A stretch of DNA of 64,000 nt. Origin: Clostridiales bacterium. GTDB taxonomy: Bacteria; Bacteroidota; Bacteroidia; Bacteroidales; Muribaculaceae. Shown in pieces: positions 28,001-37,579 of the stretch (the first letter of the stretch is position 1; every line of letters starts with the position of its first letter). The notes beneath the pieces are model-generated. The model saw only the letters and a program-made list of their open reading frames with translations. It made no database searches and was not told where the DNA came from. The position numbers and the translations under genes were made by a program. The DNA is taken from assembly GCA_023666645.1 (NCBI GenBank), contig JAMPBP010000001.1, forward strand, positions 829,703 through 893,702. The letters are read 5' to 3'.

Positions 28001-31000
28001 ATGACAAAGACTATACTCACACTGTATGATTATTTCAGGAAACACCCTGCCATAGCCTGGGGGTCATTTCTTGTTCTGACCGGTGTGCTTGTGATATCAG
28101 TGCTGAATCTTCAATACAAGGAAGATATATCTGATTTTCTTCCTCTTGACAACACTAATCACACAGCGCTGACCGTGTATCAGGATGTTTCGGGAGCAAA
28201 CAATATCATCGCTACCGTAGAGGCCAAGGATTCGACAACTTTTGACCCACAGATTTTAGTTGACGGAGTCGATACTTTTGTCGGTATAATCGAGGAATAT
28301 GATACCCTTTCGTTCGTCAGCAATATCACCAAGGAGATTGATGTCGACAAAATTCTCGACTTAATGTCAGATATATATATGGATATTCCATATTTTCTGA
28401 CAGAAGATGACTATGCCAGGATTGATACCCTATTGACCGACCCCAATTATATAGCACAACAACTTGACAACGACAAGCAAATGCTGCTGTTCCCCTCATC
28501 ATCATTGCTGACATCCAATATACCCCGAGACCCACTGAATTTATTCACACCGGTCCTTACCCGTATCAGACAGGGTGCGCTCGACATTGATTATGAGACA
28601 CACGACAGTTACATTTTATCGCCCGATTCAAAAAAGGCAATCATAATCATAACCTCATCATTCGGTGCCAATGAATCGGAACACAATGCATCACTGGTCA
28701 ATCTGCTCAACAAAGCCAAAGAAAAAGTTGAAACTGACAACCCCAATCTCGATATCCATATCATCGGAGGCCCTGCCATTGCCGTCACAAACGCCACGCA
28801 GATAAAGAATGACAGTGTCCTTGCCATCGCAATCGCTGCAATTCTCATATTGTGTCTCTTGATATATGCATTCAAAAGCGCCCGTAATATAGCGCTGATC
28901 CTGATTTCAGCCGGCTGGGGGTGGCTATTTGCCATGGGAGGAATAGCCCTGTTCTACAATTCCATATCGATCATCGTGATAGGAATCGCATCAGTAATCC
29001 TGGGTATCGCAGTTAACTATCCTCTACACCTTATCGACCATCTTCAAAACAGCTCCCGGACACGCCGGGCACTGAGAGAGATAATTTCGCCGTTGGTCGT
29101 AGGCAATATCACAACAGTAGGGGCTTTCCTGTGCCTTGTCCCGTTGAACTCTGTCGCCCTCCACGACCTGGGTCTGTTCAGTTCCTTACTGCTGGCAGGA
29201 ACTATCCTGTTTGTCCTGATATACCTGCCTCATGCCGTCAAAATCAACAAACCAACCGACGGTTTACACAAGACCACAGTTATATCAAGATTGGCCGGCA
29301 TATCGGTCGAGAAAAACAAATGGGTCGTTTACACTGTCATCGCGCTGACCCTGCTGTTTGCAGCATTCAGTTTCAGGACCGAATTTGATGCCGACTTAAG
29401 GAACATAAACTACATGACACCTGAACAACGCGCCGACCTTGAATATTTCTCAAAATTGCAGGCTATCGATAATGACAGCGAGAACCTATACATAGTGTCA
29501 AGTGGACAGGAATGGGACGAAGCATTGACTCAGAACGAAATCATAGACCGACACATATCTCTCCTCGAGACCCGAGGCTTCGTAACACGCAAAAAAGAAG
29601 TCACGCCCTTCCTTCCTTCTATGCAACAACAGGAGCGGAGTCTTTCAAGATGGCAGGAGTTTATAGATAAACATAAGGAAAAGCTGACAGCCGGAACTAA
29701 ATCAGTAGGAGCGTCACTCGGATTCAGTGAAGAAGCATTTGCTGATTTTTATGATATTCTTGATAAGAATTACGATGTAAGGTCCCATGACTATTTTGAG
29801 AGCCTGAACAAATCACTACTTTTAGGAAACCTCAGTGAAGACAGCGTGGCCCAAAGACGGTCGGTAGTCCAGATTGTTGAAGTAAAACCTGAAGATGTGG
29901 AGCGTGTCAAAAAAGAGCTCAATTCTATCGAAGGATTCTATGGTATGGCCTTCGATATAAAGAGCATGAACAGCTCGATTACCAATACGCTCACTGCCGA
30001 CTTCAACTACATAGGCATAGCATGTGGTTTCATAGTGTTTGTATTTCTGTGGATTTCCCTGGGAAGTATAGAATTGGCGACAGTATCATTCCTTCCCATG
30101 GCTGTAAGCTGGATATGGATTCTTGGATTAATGGGATTACTTGGAATCCGGTTCAATATAGTCAACATCATTCTGGCTACATTCATATTCGGTCAAGGCG
30201 ATGACTATACCATTTTCATGACCGAGGGTCTTTCTTTCGAATTTGCCTACAGGAAGAAACTGCTCGCCTCATACAAAAACAGCATTATCATCTCGGCACT
30301 TATAATGTTCATTGGCATCGGGACACTGGTTTTTGCCAAACACCCGGCGATGCGTTCACTCGGAGAAGTGACAATTACAGGAATGCTATCGGTCGTGATT
30401 ATGGCCTATTTATTCCCTCCATTGATATTCAATTGGTTAGTGAAGAAAAATGGCGTGGTGAGATACCGCCCTGTTACATTGAAAAAAGTTCTAAGCACCA
30501 TACTCAGCTCGTCTGTGCTGTTTATCCAGTTGAATGTCGCTTACATCATAGGAATCCTTATGATGGAATTGACAAAGCCAACTCCAAAGAAGAAACTGAT
30601 GCTGCACCGTCTATGCTGTTCCATGTTCCGATGGGACGTAAATAGGATGCCGGGAATCAAATACCGGTTTGAGAATCCCGATGGTATCGATTTCAGCACC
30701 CCATTGATTATGACAACTGATCATCAGTCATTTCTTTCATGCATTTACCTGATGACCTTGACGCCAAAAATTATCCTCATAACCAATGACCACACCAGGC
30801 AAAAACCTATAACAGGCCGACTGTCAGACTGGCTTGACTTTATAACCGTAGACCACGTGACCGGGAATATGATTGAAATGTTGCGCCCATACGTGTCGCA
30901 AGGCTATAGCATATGCTCTTCCCCGACTGAAGCCATAGAGCTTTCCAATTCCCTTGGACTTGATTTACTGCCTGTCCATATTCATGGCCTTGGTCAAATC

Positions 31001-31552
31001 ATGCCTGAAGGCTCTTCTCTGCTCCATGGCGGAACAGTCATCATGACAGCAGGACGGCTTATAGCCCGGGATAAACCCGATTCGGCGGGTAGTTCCATCA
31101 CGGCGCAAATCAAGACACTGACACAGCAACTCCAAATGGAGCAAGTCAGGATATGCCGGGCAGAGAATACCGTTGCAATGTTCGCCCCTACAGTTTATGA
31201 CAAATACCGCTACAAGGGAGCCGATGTAGAGCGCAAGGCGAGAAAAGCATTGAAAACCTATTCTACAATAGCATGCAATATTGAACACATACCCGGCGAC
31301 TCACCATTATTGGTAATCGATGAAGACGGGCAGGGCGAACTTCCGCTTCTCCTCGCCATGATGTATCCCTCACGGGTAATAAACAGCTATATCGGCAACA
31401 ACGATGGTCACCGTCTGCTTTCATGCATCATTCCCGGGTTTGTGGACAACATAACTGTTATATCGCGAGAGGAATGCGACGCCGAGGCATCACAGTTTCA
31501 TACGACTGTTCAGATAGCGCCTCACCGGCGTGTCGTAGTATTTGGCCAATAA
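28001..31552 (+). CDS. MMPL transporter fused to acyltransferase and a degenerate methyltransferase-like tail
   Basis: An 1183-residue inner-membrane protein. The MMPL half has two repeats: TM1 at about 18-38, a periplasmic loop to about 265, a TM bundle at about 270-410, TM7 near 442, a second loop and a second bundle at about 665-830. A lysophospholipid-acyltransferase-like domain follows (about 850-1050), but its usual H-x4-D motif reads HQSFLS, with Ser913 in place of aspartate. The final 125 residues resemble a class I methyltransferase in which the SAM loop is DEDGQGE (near 1108-1113). It matches the trifunctional MMPL/acyltransferase/methyltransferase proteins of flexirubin and aryl-polyene loci, with both enzyme parts looking worn. 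The 3' end overlaps the opposite gene by 63 bp. Confidence 0.87.
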   Translation: MTKTILTLYDYFRKHPAIAWGSFLVLTGVLVISVLNLQYKEDISDFLPLDNTNHTALTVYQDVSGANNIIATVEAKDSTTFDPQILVDGVDTFVGIIEEYDTLSFVSNITKEIDVDKILDLMSDIYMDIPYFLTEDDYARIDTLLTDPNYIAQQLDNDKQMLLFPSSSLLTSNIPRDPLNLFTPVLTRIRQGALDIDYETHDSYILSPDSKKAIIIITSSFGANESEHNASLVNLLNKAKEKVETDNPNLDIHIIGGPAIAVTNATQIKNDSVLAIAIAAILILCLLIYAFKSARNIALILISAGWGWLFAMGGIALFYNSISIIVIGIASVILGIAVNYPLHLIDHLQNSSRTRRALREIISPLVVGNITTVGAFLCLVPLNSVALHDLGLFSSLLLAGTILFVLIYLPHAVKINKPTDGLHKTTVISRLAGISVEKNKWVVYTVIALTLLFAAFSFRTEFDADLRNINYMTPEQRADLEYFSKLQAIDNDSENLYIVSSGQEWDEALTQNEIIDRHISLLETRGFVTRKKEVTPFLPSMQQQERSLSRWQEFIDKHKEKLTAGTKSVGASLGFSEEAFADFYDILDKNYDVRSHDYFESLNKSLLLGNLSEDSVAQRRSVVQIVEVKPEDVERVKKELNSIEGFYGMAFDIKSMNSSITNTLTADFNYIGIACGFIVFVFLWISLGSIELATVSFLPMAVSWIWILGLMGLLGIRFNIVNIILATFIFGQGDDYTIFMTEGLSFEFAYRKKLLASYKNSIIISALIMFIGIGTLVFAKHPAMRSLGEVTITGMLSVVIMAYLFPPLIFNWLVKKNGVVRYRPVTLKKVLSTILSSSVLFIQLNVAYIIGILMMELTKPTPKKKLMLHRLCCSMFRWDVNRMPGIKYRFENPDGIDFSTPLIMTTDHQSFLSCIYLMTLTPKIILITNDHTRQKPITGRLSDWLDFITVDHVTGNMIEMLRPYVSQGYSICSSPTEAIELSNSLGLDLLPVHIHGLGQIMPEGSSLLHGGTVIMTAGRLIARDKPDSAGSSITAQIKTLTQQLQMEQVRICRAENTVAMFAPTVYDKYRYKGADVERKARKALKTYSTIACNIEHIPGDSPLLVIDEDGQGELPLLLAMMYPSRVINSYIGNNDGHRLLSCIIPGFVDNITVISREECDAEASQFHTTVQIAPHRRVVVFGQ

Positions 31553-32635
31553 CCACGCCAGCAACGGAGCAACAATCACTATCGTCACGGCTACGGGAAG
31601 TACCTGAGTGACCGAAAGTCCATTGGACCAAGCCCACGAATACATCAGATACATGAAAGGGTAATGTATAATGTACACCGGATAAGATAATACCCCAAGT
31701 GTCGAACATATCGACTGAGACCGGCTGTCAGTACACCGTCCCGATGCACCTATATATACAATAAGAGGGAACAACACCAGGGTACACACAGTATCATAAA
31801 TACCATTGATTATCGACACCCGGGTTGCTGAACCCGCATAAGGCGCAGCAAGCAAAACAACAATGAGTGCAGAGCATATCCAGAAAGCGCCTCTTATATG
31901 CACAGGCTTGAAACAACGCGAGAGTAGCATGCCGGCTGAGAATGAGAAGGTCATGCGCACCAATCCCATCCACCAGCCGCCATCGGCAGCTGTCCAACCC
32001 ACGCCGAGATGATAGGCCCCCGAACAGTTGAACAAGGCAATGCCGGCGAGCAAACACCCCGACAGAGCAGTGAAAACAGCGAGCGCCCTCGTGGAAAACC
32101 TGTGGAGAAAAAGCGCATAGAATATACTCCCCATATACTCAAAAAAGAGCGACCAGGAAGGGCCGTTGAGCGGGAACATCTCCCCATTGCCCCTTATCTC
32201 GGGTAGCGTGCCAGGCAACGATGGAATCATGAAAAGTCCGAGCAAAAGCGATAACATAACGGCCGGAACTGAGACAGAAGAGCCGTCCCATTTTTCACAA
32301 CCTTGGATCATGAATGCAATTACACCGAGCACTACACCCGCAACCACCATAGGTTGCAATCTCACAACACGTTTCATAAGGAACTGCCTTGCAGTCATTC
32401 CACGCTTCCAACTGTCATCATATGCATAGCCTATGACAAAGCCCGAGAGAACAAAGAAGAAATCGACAGCCAGATACCCGTGGTTGAAAATCTGATCGAC
32501 AGGCGAAGAAGCAAAACACTCCCCCACATGATAAAGAATCACCATAAAGGCAGCGACACCACGCAAACCGTCAAGCAGGTCGTAACGCGGCTTAGAGCCT
32601 GCTCTACAAAAATTGTTATCAACTGTACTAATCAT
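31490..32635 (-). CDS. Acyltransferase family 3 (OafA/YrhL-like) membrane protein
   Basis: A 381-residue integral-membrane O-acyltransferase with about ten hydrophobic segments. The family signature LLDGLRGVAAFMVILYHVGE, with its catalytic histidine, is at residues 20-39, followed by DFFFVLSGFVIGYAY, then RRYLNSR near the C-terminus. It probably acetylates a cell-surface glycan or lipid. A TTG at 32641 lies two codons upstream; I chose the ATG at 32635. Its last 63 bp overlap the end of the convergent MMPL gene, and both C-termini look family-like. TACTTTTG at 32639-32646 on the minus strand would leave almost no leader and has no -33 partner. Confidence 0.88.
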   Translation of the reverse strand: MISTVDNNFCRAGSKPRYDLLDGLRGVAAFMVILYHVGECFASSPVDQIFNHGYLAVDFFFVLSGFVIGYAYDDSWKRGMTARQFLMKRVVRLQPMVVAGVVLGVIAFMIQGCEKWDGSSVSVPAVMLSLLLGLFMIPSLPGTLPEIRGNGEMFPLNGPSWSLFFEYMGSIFYALFLHRFSTRALAVFTALSGCLLAGIALFNCSGAYHLGVGWTAADGGWWMGLVRMTFSFSAGMLLSRCFKPVHIRGAFWICSALIVVLLAAPYAGSATRVSIINGIYDTVCTLVLFPLIVYIGASGRCTDSRSQSICSTLGVLSYPVYIIHYPFMYLMYSWAWSNGLSVTQVLPVAVTIVIVAPLLAWLLAKYYDTPVRRYLNSRMKL

Positions 32636-32664
32636 ACACAAAAGTAGTAATTCAGGCTCAAAAT

Positions 32665-32695
32665 TTTGAATTTTAAGTTAAAGAAATTAACTTTG
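32665..32695 (+). promoter_or_regulatory. Promoter of the OmpA-family gene
   Basis: TTTG at 32665-32668 and TAACTTTG at 32688-32695, 19 bp apart, match the Bacteroidetes promoter exactly. The ATG at 32726 lies about 24 nt past the expected start point. Confidence 0.72.
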
Positions 32696-32725
32696 TGGTT
32701 GAGAAAAAGTGAGCAAAAGTAAAAA

Positions 32726-33883
32726 ATGAGACGCATATATATTATTATTACATTAATAACCAGCCTATTGCAAGCTTCAGCGGTGACTACAGTCAAAGGA
32801 AGCAAATTTTCCGACAACTGGTCGATAGGCTACACAGCAGGTGTCACATCTCCGTTCAACGGGGGGCCATTCTGGCACCGTGCACGTGGCATCATGGGCA
32901 TAGACCTGCGCAAACAGGTCACTCCTGTATTGGGACTCGGAATCGACGGAACATGGTCGTTCAACACTTCGCGATGGATGCGTCACATAAGCCCCAACAC
33001 ATTTGACGGCCAGTATCTCGGTGTATATGGTGCCGTAAATTTCATGAACGCCTTTGCCGGATACAAGGGCACACCCCGCACATTCGAGCTTGAAGGTGTA
33101 GCCGGTGTAGGCTGGCTCCACAGCTACTACCCCAAAAGCATTGACAGCGACGGCAATACCTGGGGGACAAAAGCCGGACTCAACTTCAACATCAACCTTG
33201 GCAAACAGAAACAGTGGACCTTGTCGTTCAAACCCCGCATGTTATGGAACATGGGAGGACACACCAAGATGACCAACATAGGAGCATCGGCAATCTACGA
33301 CTCCAATCATGCCGCGGTAGAACTCTCGGCAGGTATCACCTACCACTTTGGCAACAGCTACGGCGGCCATTCATTTGTCATCATCAAACCCTACGACCAG
33401 AGCGAAATCGATGCCCTCAATGCCGAAATCAACATATTGCGGGCCCGCCTGGCCGAATCGGAGAGCGGCAGCGACGACTGCCGCGAGGCCTTGCAGGAGA
33501 AAGAACGAGAACTACAGGAATGCCTTAGCCGCCCCACCGATGCGCAAACCGTGGTACACGATGGCAACAACACCCGCTACATATTCTTCAACATATCATC
33601 ATCAGATATCCAGGCCGACCAACGCCCCAACATTTTCATGCTGGCACAGACAGCCAAGGAGAATCGCGGTTCGAAGATTATCATCGAGGGCTTCGCATCA
33701 TCTGATGGCAACGCTGCCTTCAACCGGCGCCTCGCCCAAAGCCGTGCCGAAGCAGTGAAACGCGCCCTTATAGCCCAGGGAATCCCGGCATCGAGCATCG
33801 AAGCCCGCGGTGAGGGCATAGGCCACCTGTTTGACACCAACAACTGGAACCGTGTGGCACGTTGCACCGTGGTGATTCCATAA
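32726..33883 (+). CDS. OmpA-family outer membrane protein
   Basis: A 385-residue OmpA-type protein. A signal peptide (residues 1-19) leads into an N-terminal beta-barrel of about 215 residues that contains tryptophan-rich hairpins such as LGLGIDGTWSFNTSRWM. A short coiled coil follows (QSEIDALNAEINILRARLAE and EALQEKERELQECL), then a C-terminal OmpA/MotB peptidoglycan-binding domain with IIIEGFASSDGNAAFNRRLA and SRAEAVKRALIAQGIP. It should tether the outer membrane to peptidoglycan. It has its own strong promoter and no obvious partner gene, and resembles abundant Bacteroidetes OmpA proteins. Confidence 0.9.
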   Translation: MRRIYIIITLITSLLQASAVTTVKGSKFSDNWSIGYTAGVTSPFNGGPFWHRARGIMGIDLRKQVTPVLGLGIDGTWSFNTSRWMRHISPNTFDGQYLGVYGAVNFMNAFAGYKGTPRTFELEGVAGVGWLHSYYPKSIDSDGNTWGTKAGLNFNINLGKQKQWTLSFKPRMLWNMGGHTKMTNIGASAIYDSNHAAVELSAGITYHFGNSYGGHSFVIIKPYDQSEIDALNAEINILRARLAESESGSDDCREALQEKERELQECLSRPTDAQTVVHDGNNTRYIFFNISSSDIQADQRPNIFMLAQTAKENRGSKIIIEGFASSDGNAAFNRRLAQSRAEAVKRALIAQGIPASSIEARGEGIGHLFDTNNWNRVARCTVVIP

Positions 33884-33997
33884 AGCGGCAACAGCCCCGG
33901 CCCGCGAAGAGCAGCCCAAAAGAAAGAATAAAGCCCGATTAACGAAATTTTTCATTAATTTTTTGGCTCAATAGATACAAGAAAATGAAATAATTAG

Positions 33998-34005
33998 TAA
34001 TTTTG
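33998..34005 (+). promoter_or_regulatory. Probable -7 box of gapA
   Basis: TAATTTTG matches TAnnTTTG about 90 bp before the GAPDH ATG. No TTTG sits at the standard distance upstream. The rest of the 209-bp gap is AT-rich, and I recognise nothing else in it. Confidence 0.45.
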
Positions 34006-34086
34006 CAGTGCCGTAGAGCCCATACACTGCTAAGCGGCATTTACAAAAGCGTTTAAAACCCAACATAAACTAATAAATAACATTAA

Positions 34087-35103
<1,017 letters not shown>

Positions 35104-35126
35104 TAGACAATTCGTCAACCACTTAT

Positions 35127-35160
35127 AAGAGAGGCTGTGTGAAAGCACAGCCTCTCTTTT
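35127..35160 (+). terminator. Intrinsic terminator after gapA
   Basis: A 12-bp stem (AGAGAGGCTGTG with CACAGCCTCTCT) around a 6-base loop is followed by TTT and preceded by A-rich sequence. It ends gapA transcription. The next 219 bp hold only a divergence of AT-rich sequence and the promoter at 35320-35351. Confidence 0.9.
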
Positions 35161-35319
35161 GTTCCATGGAGTTCCGATATTCCAGGCTGACCATCCGGCA
35201 TTTACCAAGATATCCGGCTCACAACGATAACGTATCAAAAAACTGAGACAGGCTTTTAGATAGTCCACTGAAAACATCAAAACACCGAAAGTATTGAAAG
35301 TATGAAAGTAGACTATCTT

Positions 35320-35351
35320 TTTGTGCTGTATGCAAAAAATGATTAACTTTG
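35320..35351 (+). promoter_or_regulatory. Promoter of the ATP-grasp/inositol-lipid gene group
   Basis: TTTG at 35320-35323 and TAACTTTG at 35344-35351, with a 20-bp spacer, match the consensus perfectly. The ATG at 35380 is about 22 nt beyond the expected start point. Confidence 0.72.
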
Positions 35352-35379
35352 TAGACTGTAAACAAATCGACATCTTCAC

Positions 35380-36228
35380 ATGGCACAGATAAAAATAGCC
35401 GCGATAATGAGAGCCGGAGCTTATTCCCCCAATCATATAGGCAACGACGCGAGCATATTGAGCAACGTCGCTGACCAATTGCGTCGTCGTGGCTGCGAGG
35501 TAAATCTGTACAGCGAGGAACAGCTCAACACAGGCGAGGTTACCGAGCAGGTAATCATCAACATGTGCCGTGAGCAACGGTCGCTGGCCACCCTCGCCGA
35601 GCTTCAGGAACAGGGTGCCACCGTGATCAATGCACCCACGGGCATAGCCGACTGCATACGCGAGCGTCAGACACGCATTCTCATAGGCAGCAACATACCA
35701 TTCCCTGAAAGTGTCATTACCAGCACCAACGTATCCATCAAAGAGGAACTGAAACGCCGTGGCATCGACAAATGCTGGATAAAACGTGCCGACAACTATG
35801 CCATGCACAAGGAAGATGTATCATATGTGCGCACCGCCGACGAAGCTCAAGAAGTGTTGCAGGAATATTTTCTGCGAGGAATCACCCGCGCGGTCATTTC
35901 CCGCCACATCAAGGGAGACATCATAAAATTCTATGGCATTCTCGACTCCACCTTTTTTCATTGGTATCTCCCCTACGGTCCAGACTATCACACCGAGCCC
36001 GATAACGAATTCTCACGCACCATCGAGGAAAAAATCAAGAAGCTGTGCACAGCAGCGGCACGCGAGCTCAACGTCATGGTCTATGGCGGCGACGCTGTCA
36101 TAGACGAGGAAGGCAACATCACCCTCATCGATTTCAACGACTGGCCCAGTTTTGCCCCCTGCCGTTCACAAGCAGCGACGGCAATAGCCAAAGCCATCAT
36201 GGCAATGGTGAAATCAAGGCGGGGTTAG
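35380..36228 (+). CDS. ATP-grasp domain protein (RimK/glutathione synthetase-like)
   Basis: A 282-residue protein with an ATP-grasp fold. An N-terminal alpha/beta domain with DASILSNVADQLRRRGCEVN leads into the segments CWIKRADNYAMHKEDVSYV, FLRGITRAVISRHIKGDIIKF and the metal-site GGDAVIDEEGNITLIDFNDW, whose last Asp and Asn should bind magnesium. It should join an acid to an amine or other nucleophile using ATP; the substrates are unknown. It has its own promoter and is followed after 57 bp by the GtrA-like gene, so it may belong to the inositol-lipid operon. No signal peptide is seen, so it is cytoplasmic. Confidence 0.82.
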   Translation: MAQIKIAAIMRAGAYSPNHIGNDASILSNVADQLRRRGCEVNLYSEEQLNTGEVTEQVIINMCREQRSLATLAELQEQGATVINAPTGIADCIRERQTRILIGSNIPFPESVITSTNVSIKEELKRRGIDKCWIKRADNYAMHKEDVSYVRTADEAQEVLQEYFLRGITRAVISRHIKGDIIKFYGILDSTFFHWYLPYGPDYHTEPDNEFSRTIEEKIKKLCTAAARELNVMVYGGDAVIDEEGNITLIDFNDWPSFAPCRSQAATAIAKAIMAMVKSRRG

Positions 36229-36285
36229 CACCCATTAACCATAACACCCTCAGCATTTTCTAAAAGTCAGTTTGAGATAAACACA

Positions 36286-36816
36286 ATGGGCATCGTCAAG
36301 AAAATATCAGACAAAGTGGTCAACGGAGGCGGAATTTTCACATTCCTGCGTTCCTCAATGTCGTCACAGGTAGCATCATGGATCGACATGGGCACCAGCA
36401 TAGGCCTTGTGGCGATGGGAGTGAGTGACTGGCTGGCCACCCCTGTGGGAGCAGTACTTGGCGGTATCGTCAACTGCTGCATCAACTACAAGTTCACCTT
36501 CCATGCCAGCGACTGCCCGGTCAAGGCCGTCGCTGTCAAGTATCTGCTCGTGTGGCTGGGCAGCGTGCTGTTCAACACCGTGGGCACAGCCCTGTTTGCC
36601 AACGTGCTCGATAACTGGCACATTCTGGAGACGATAGGATTCACAAATGTAGGCAGCTTTGCCGCCGCACGTCTTTTCGTTTCGCTTGTAGTGTCACTGG
36701 GCTGGAACTTCGTGATGCAGAAATACTTTGTGTACCGTCGCCGTGAACAGTTCGACCCCTACGCCATAAAGGCCGTAGACTCCGTAGGTCACCTTTTCAA
36801 CTCCTCCAAAAAATAA
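36286..36816 (+). CDS. GtrA-like membrane protein
   Basis: A 176-residue membrane protein of the GtrA family, with four hydrophobic segments at roughly 30-50, 55-75, 85-107 and 122-145. Typical features include GAVLGGIVNCCINYKFTF and RLFVSLVVSLGWNFVMQKYF followed by VYR. GtrA proteins are thought to help flip polyprenyl- or lipid-linked sugars. The position between an ATP-grasp gene and a CDP-alcohol phosphatidyltransferase suggests a role in moving or organising an inositol- or sugar-bearing lipid, which is inference. The ATP-grasp gene ends 57 bp upstream and the phosphatidyltransferase starts 34 bp downstream. Confidence 0.82.
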   Translation: MGIVKKISDKVVNGGGIFTFLRSSMSSQVASWIDMGTSIGLVAMGVSDWLATPVGAVLGGIVNCCINYKFTFHASDCPVKAVAVKYLLVWLGSVLFNTVGTALFANVLDNWHILETIGFTNVGSFAAARLFVSLVVSLGWNFVMQKYFVYRRREQFDPYAIKAVDSVGHLFNSSKK

Positions 36817-36850
36817 CCCGTAAACAACATACATACACTCAATTACAGAT

Positions 36851-37579
36851 ATGGGAAACAACTTATTCAAGAAAAAACGTGACCAATTACAACAAGGCAT
36901 CTATGTTGTGATCAAACCGTTTGTCAATCTCTTGATCAAGATGGGAGTGACCCCCAATATGGTCACCACAATAGGATTCTTAGGCAATCTTCTTGCCGCT
37001 GCGATGTTTGTCTATGCCGGCATCATTCACCGCCGCGAGCTGTCGCTCGATGTCGAGGACCAGTTCCAGTTTGGCTGGATAGGCTGGGGCGGTGGAATTC
37101 TGATACTTTTCTCCCTCTTTGACATGCTCGACGGCCAGGTGGCACGCATAGGCAACATGCAATCGACCTTTGGAGCCATGTATGACTCAGTGCTCGACCG
37201 CTACAGCGAGTTGGTCACCCTTGGCGGTCTTACATTCTATTTCCTCGAACTCCAGACCAATACCGCCCTTGGAGAGATAGGCGCTCTGATCACGTTCATA
37301 GCCCTGATAGGCTCCATAATGGTGAGCTATGTGAGAGCACGTGCCGAGGGTCTCGGCATCGAGTGCAAGATAGGCCTCATGCAGCGTCCCGAGCGCGTAG
37401 TGATCACCAGTCTGGCCGCACTGGCAACCGGTATCGTGGGCAAGACAGTCGATATGGAATGCTTCAACGCCCTCTACATTCTCATTGTAGGAATGGCTAT
37501 CATTGCTGTATTTGCCAACATCACTGCCTTTGCCCGTATCAACCATTGCCGCCGCGAACTCACACGCCTTAAAAAATGA
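36851..37579 (+). CDS. CDP-alcohol phosphatidyltransferase (probable phosphatidylinositol-phosphate synthase type)
   Basis: A 242-residue inner-membrane enzyme. The complete family signature D-x2-DG-x2-AR-x8-G-x3-D-x3-D is present, from DMLDGQVAR to MYDSVLDR at about residues 91-117, among about six hydrophobic segments. It exchanges the CMP of CDP-diacylglycerol, or of a CDP-lipid, for an alcohol. The AUR1-like gene immediately downstream (4-bp ATGA overlap) points to an inositol phosphate acceptor, as in the inositol-lipid locus of gut Bacteroides. Glycerol-phosphate or serine acceptors are less likely but possible. No myo-inositol-phosphate synthase gene lies in the window. Confidence 0.87.
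   Translation: MGNNLFKKKRDQLQQGIYVVIKPFVNLLIKMGVTPNMVTTIGFLGNLLAAAMFVYAGIIHRRELSLDVEDQFQFGWIGWGGGILILFSLFDMLDGQVARIGNMQSTFGAMYDSVLDRYSELVTLGGLTFYFLELQTNTALGEIGALITFIALIGSIMVSYVRARAEGLGIECKIGLMQRPERVVITSLAALATGIVGKTVDMECFNALYILIVGMAIIAVFANITAFARINHCRRELTRLKK

Noticed and set aside
32639..32646. TACTTTTG on the minus strand as promoter of the OafA-type gene
   Set aside because: It has no -33 partner at a workable distance and would place the transcript start at or inside the start codon.
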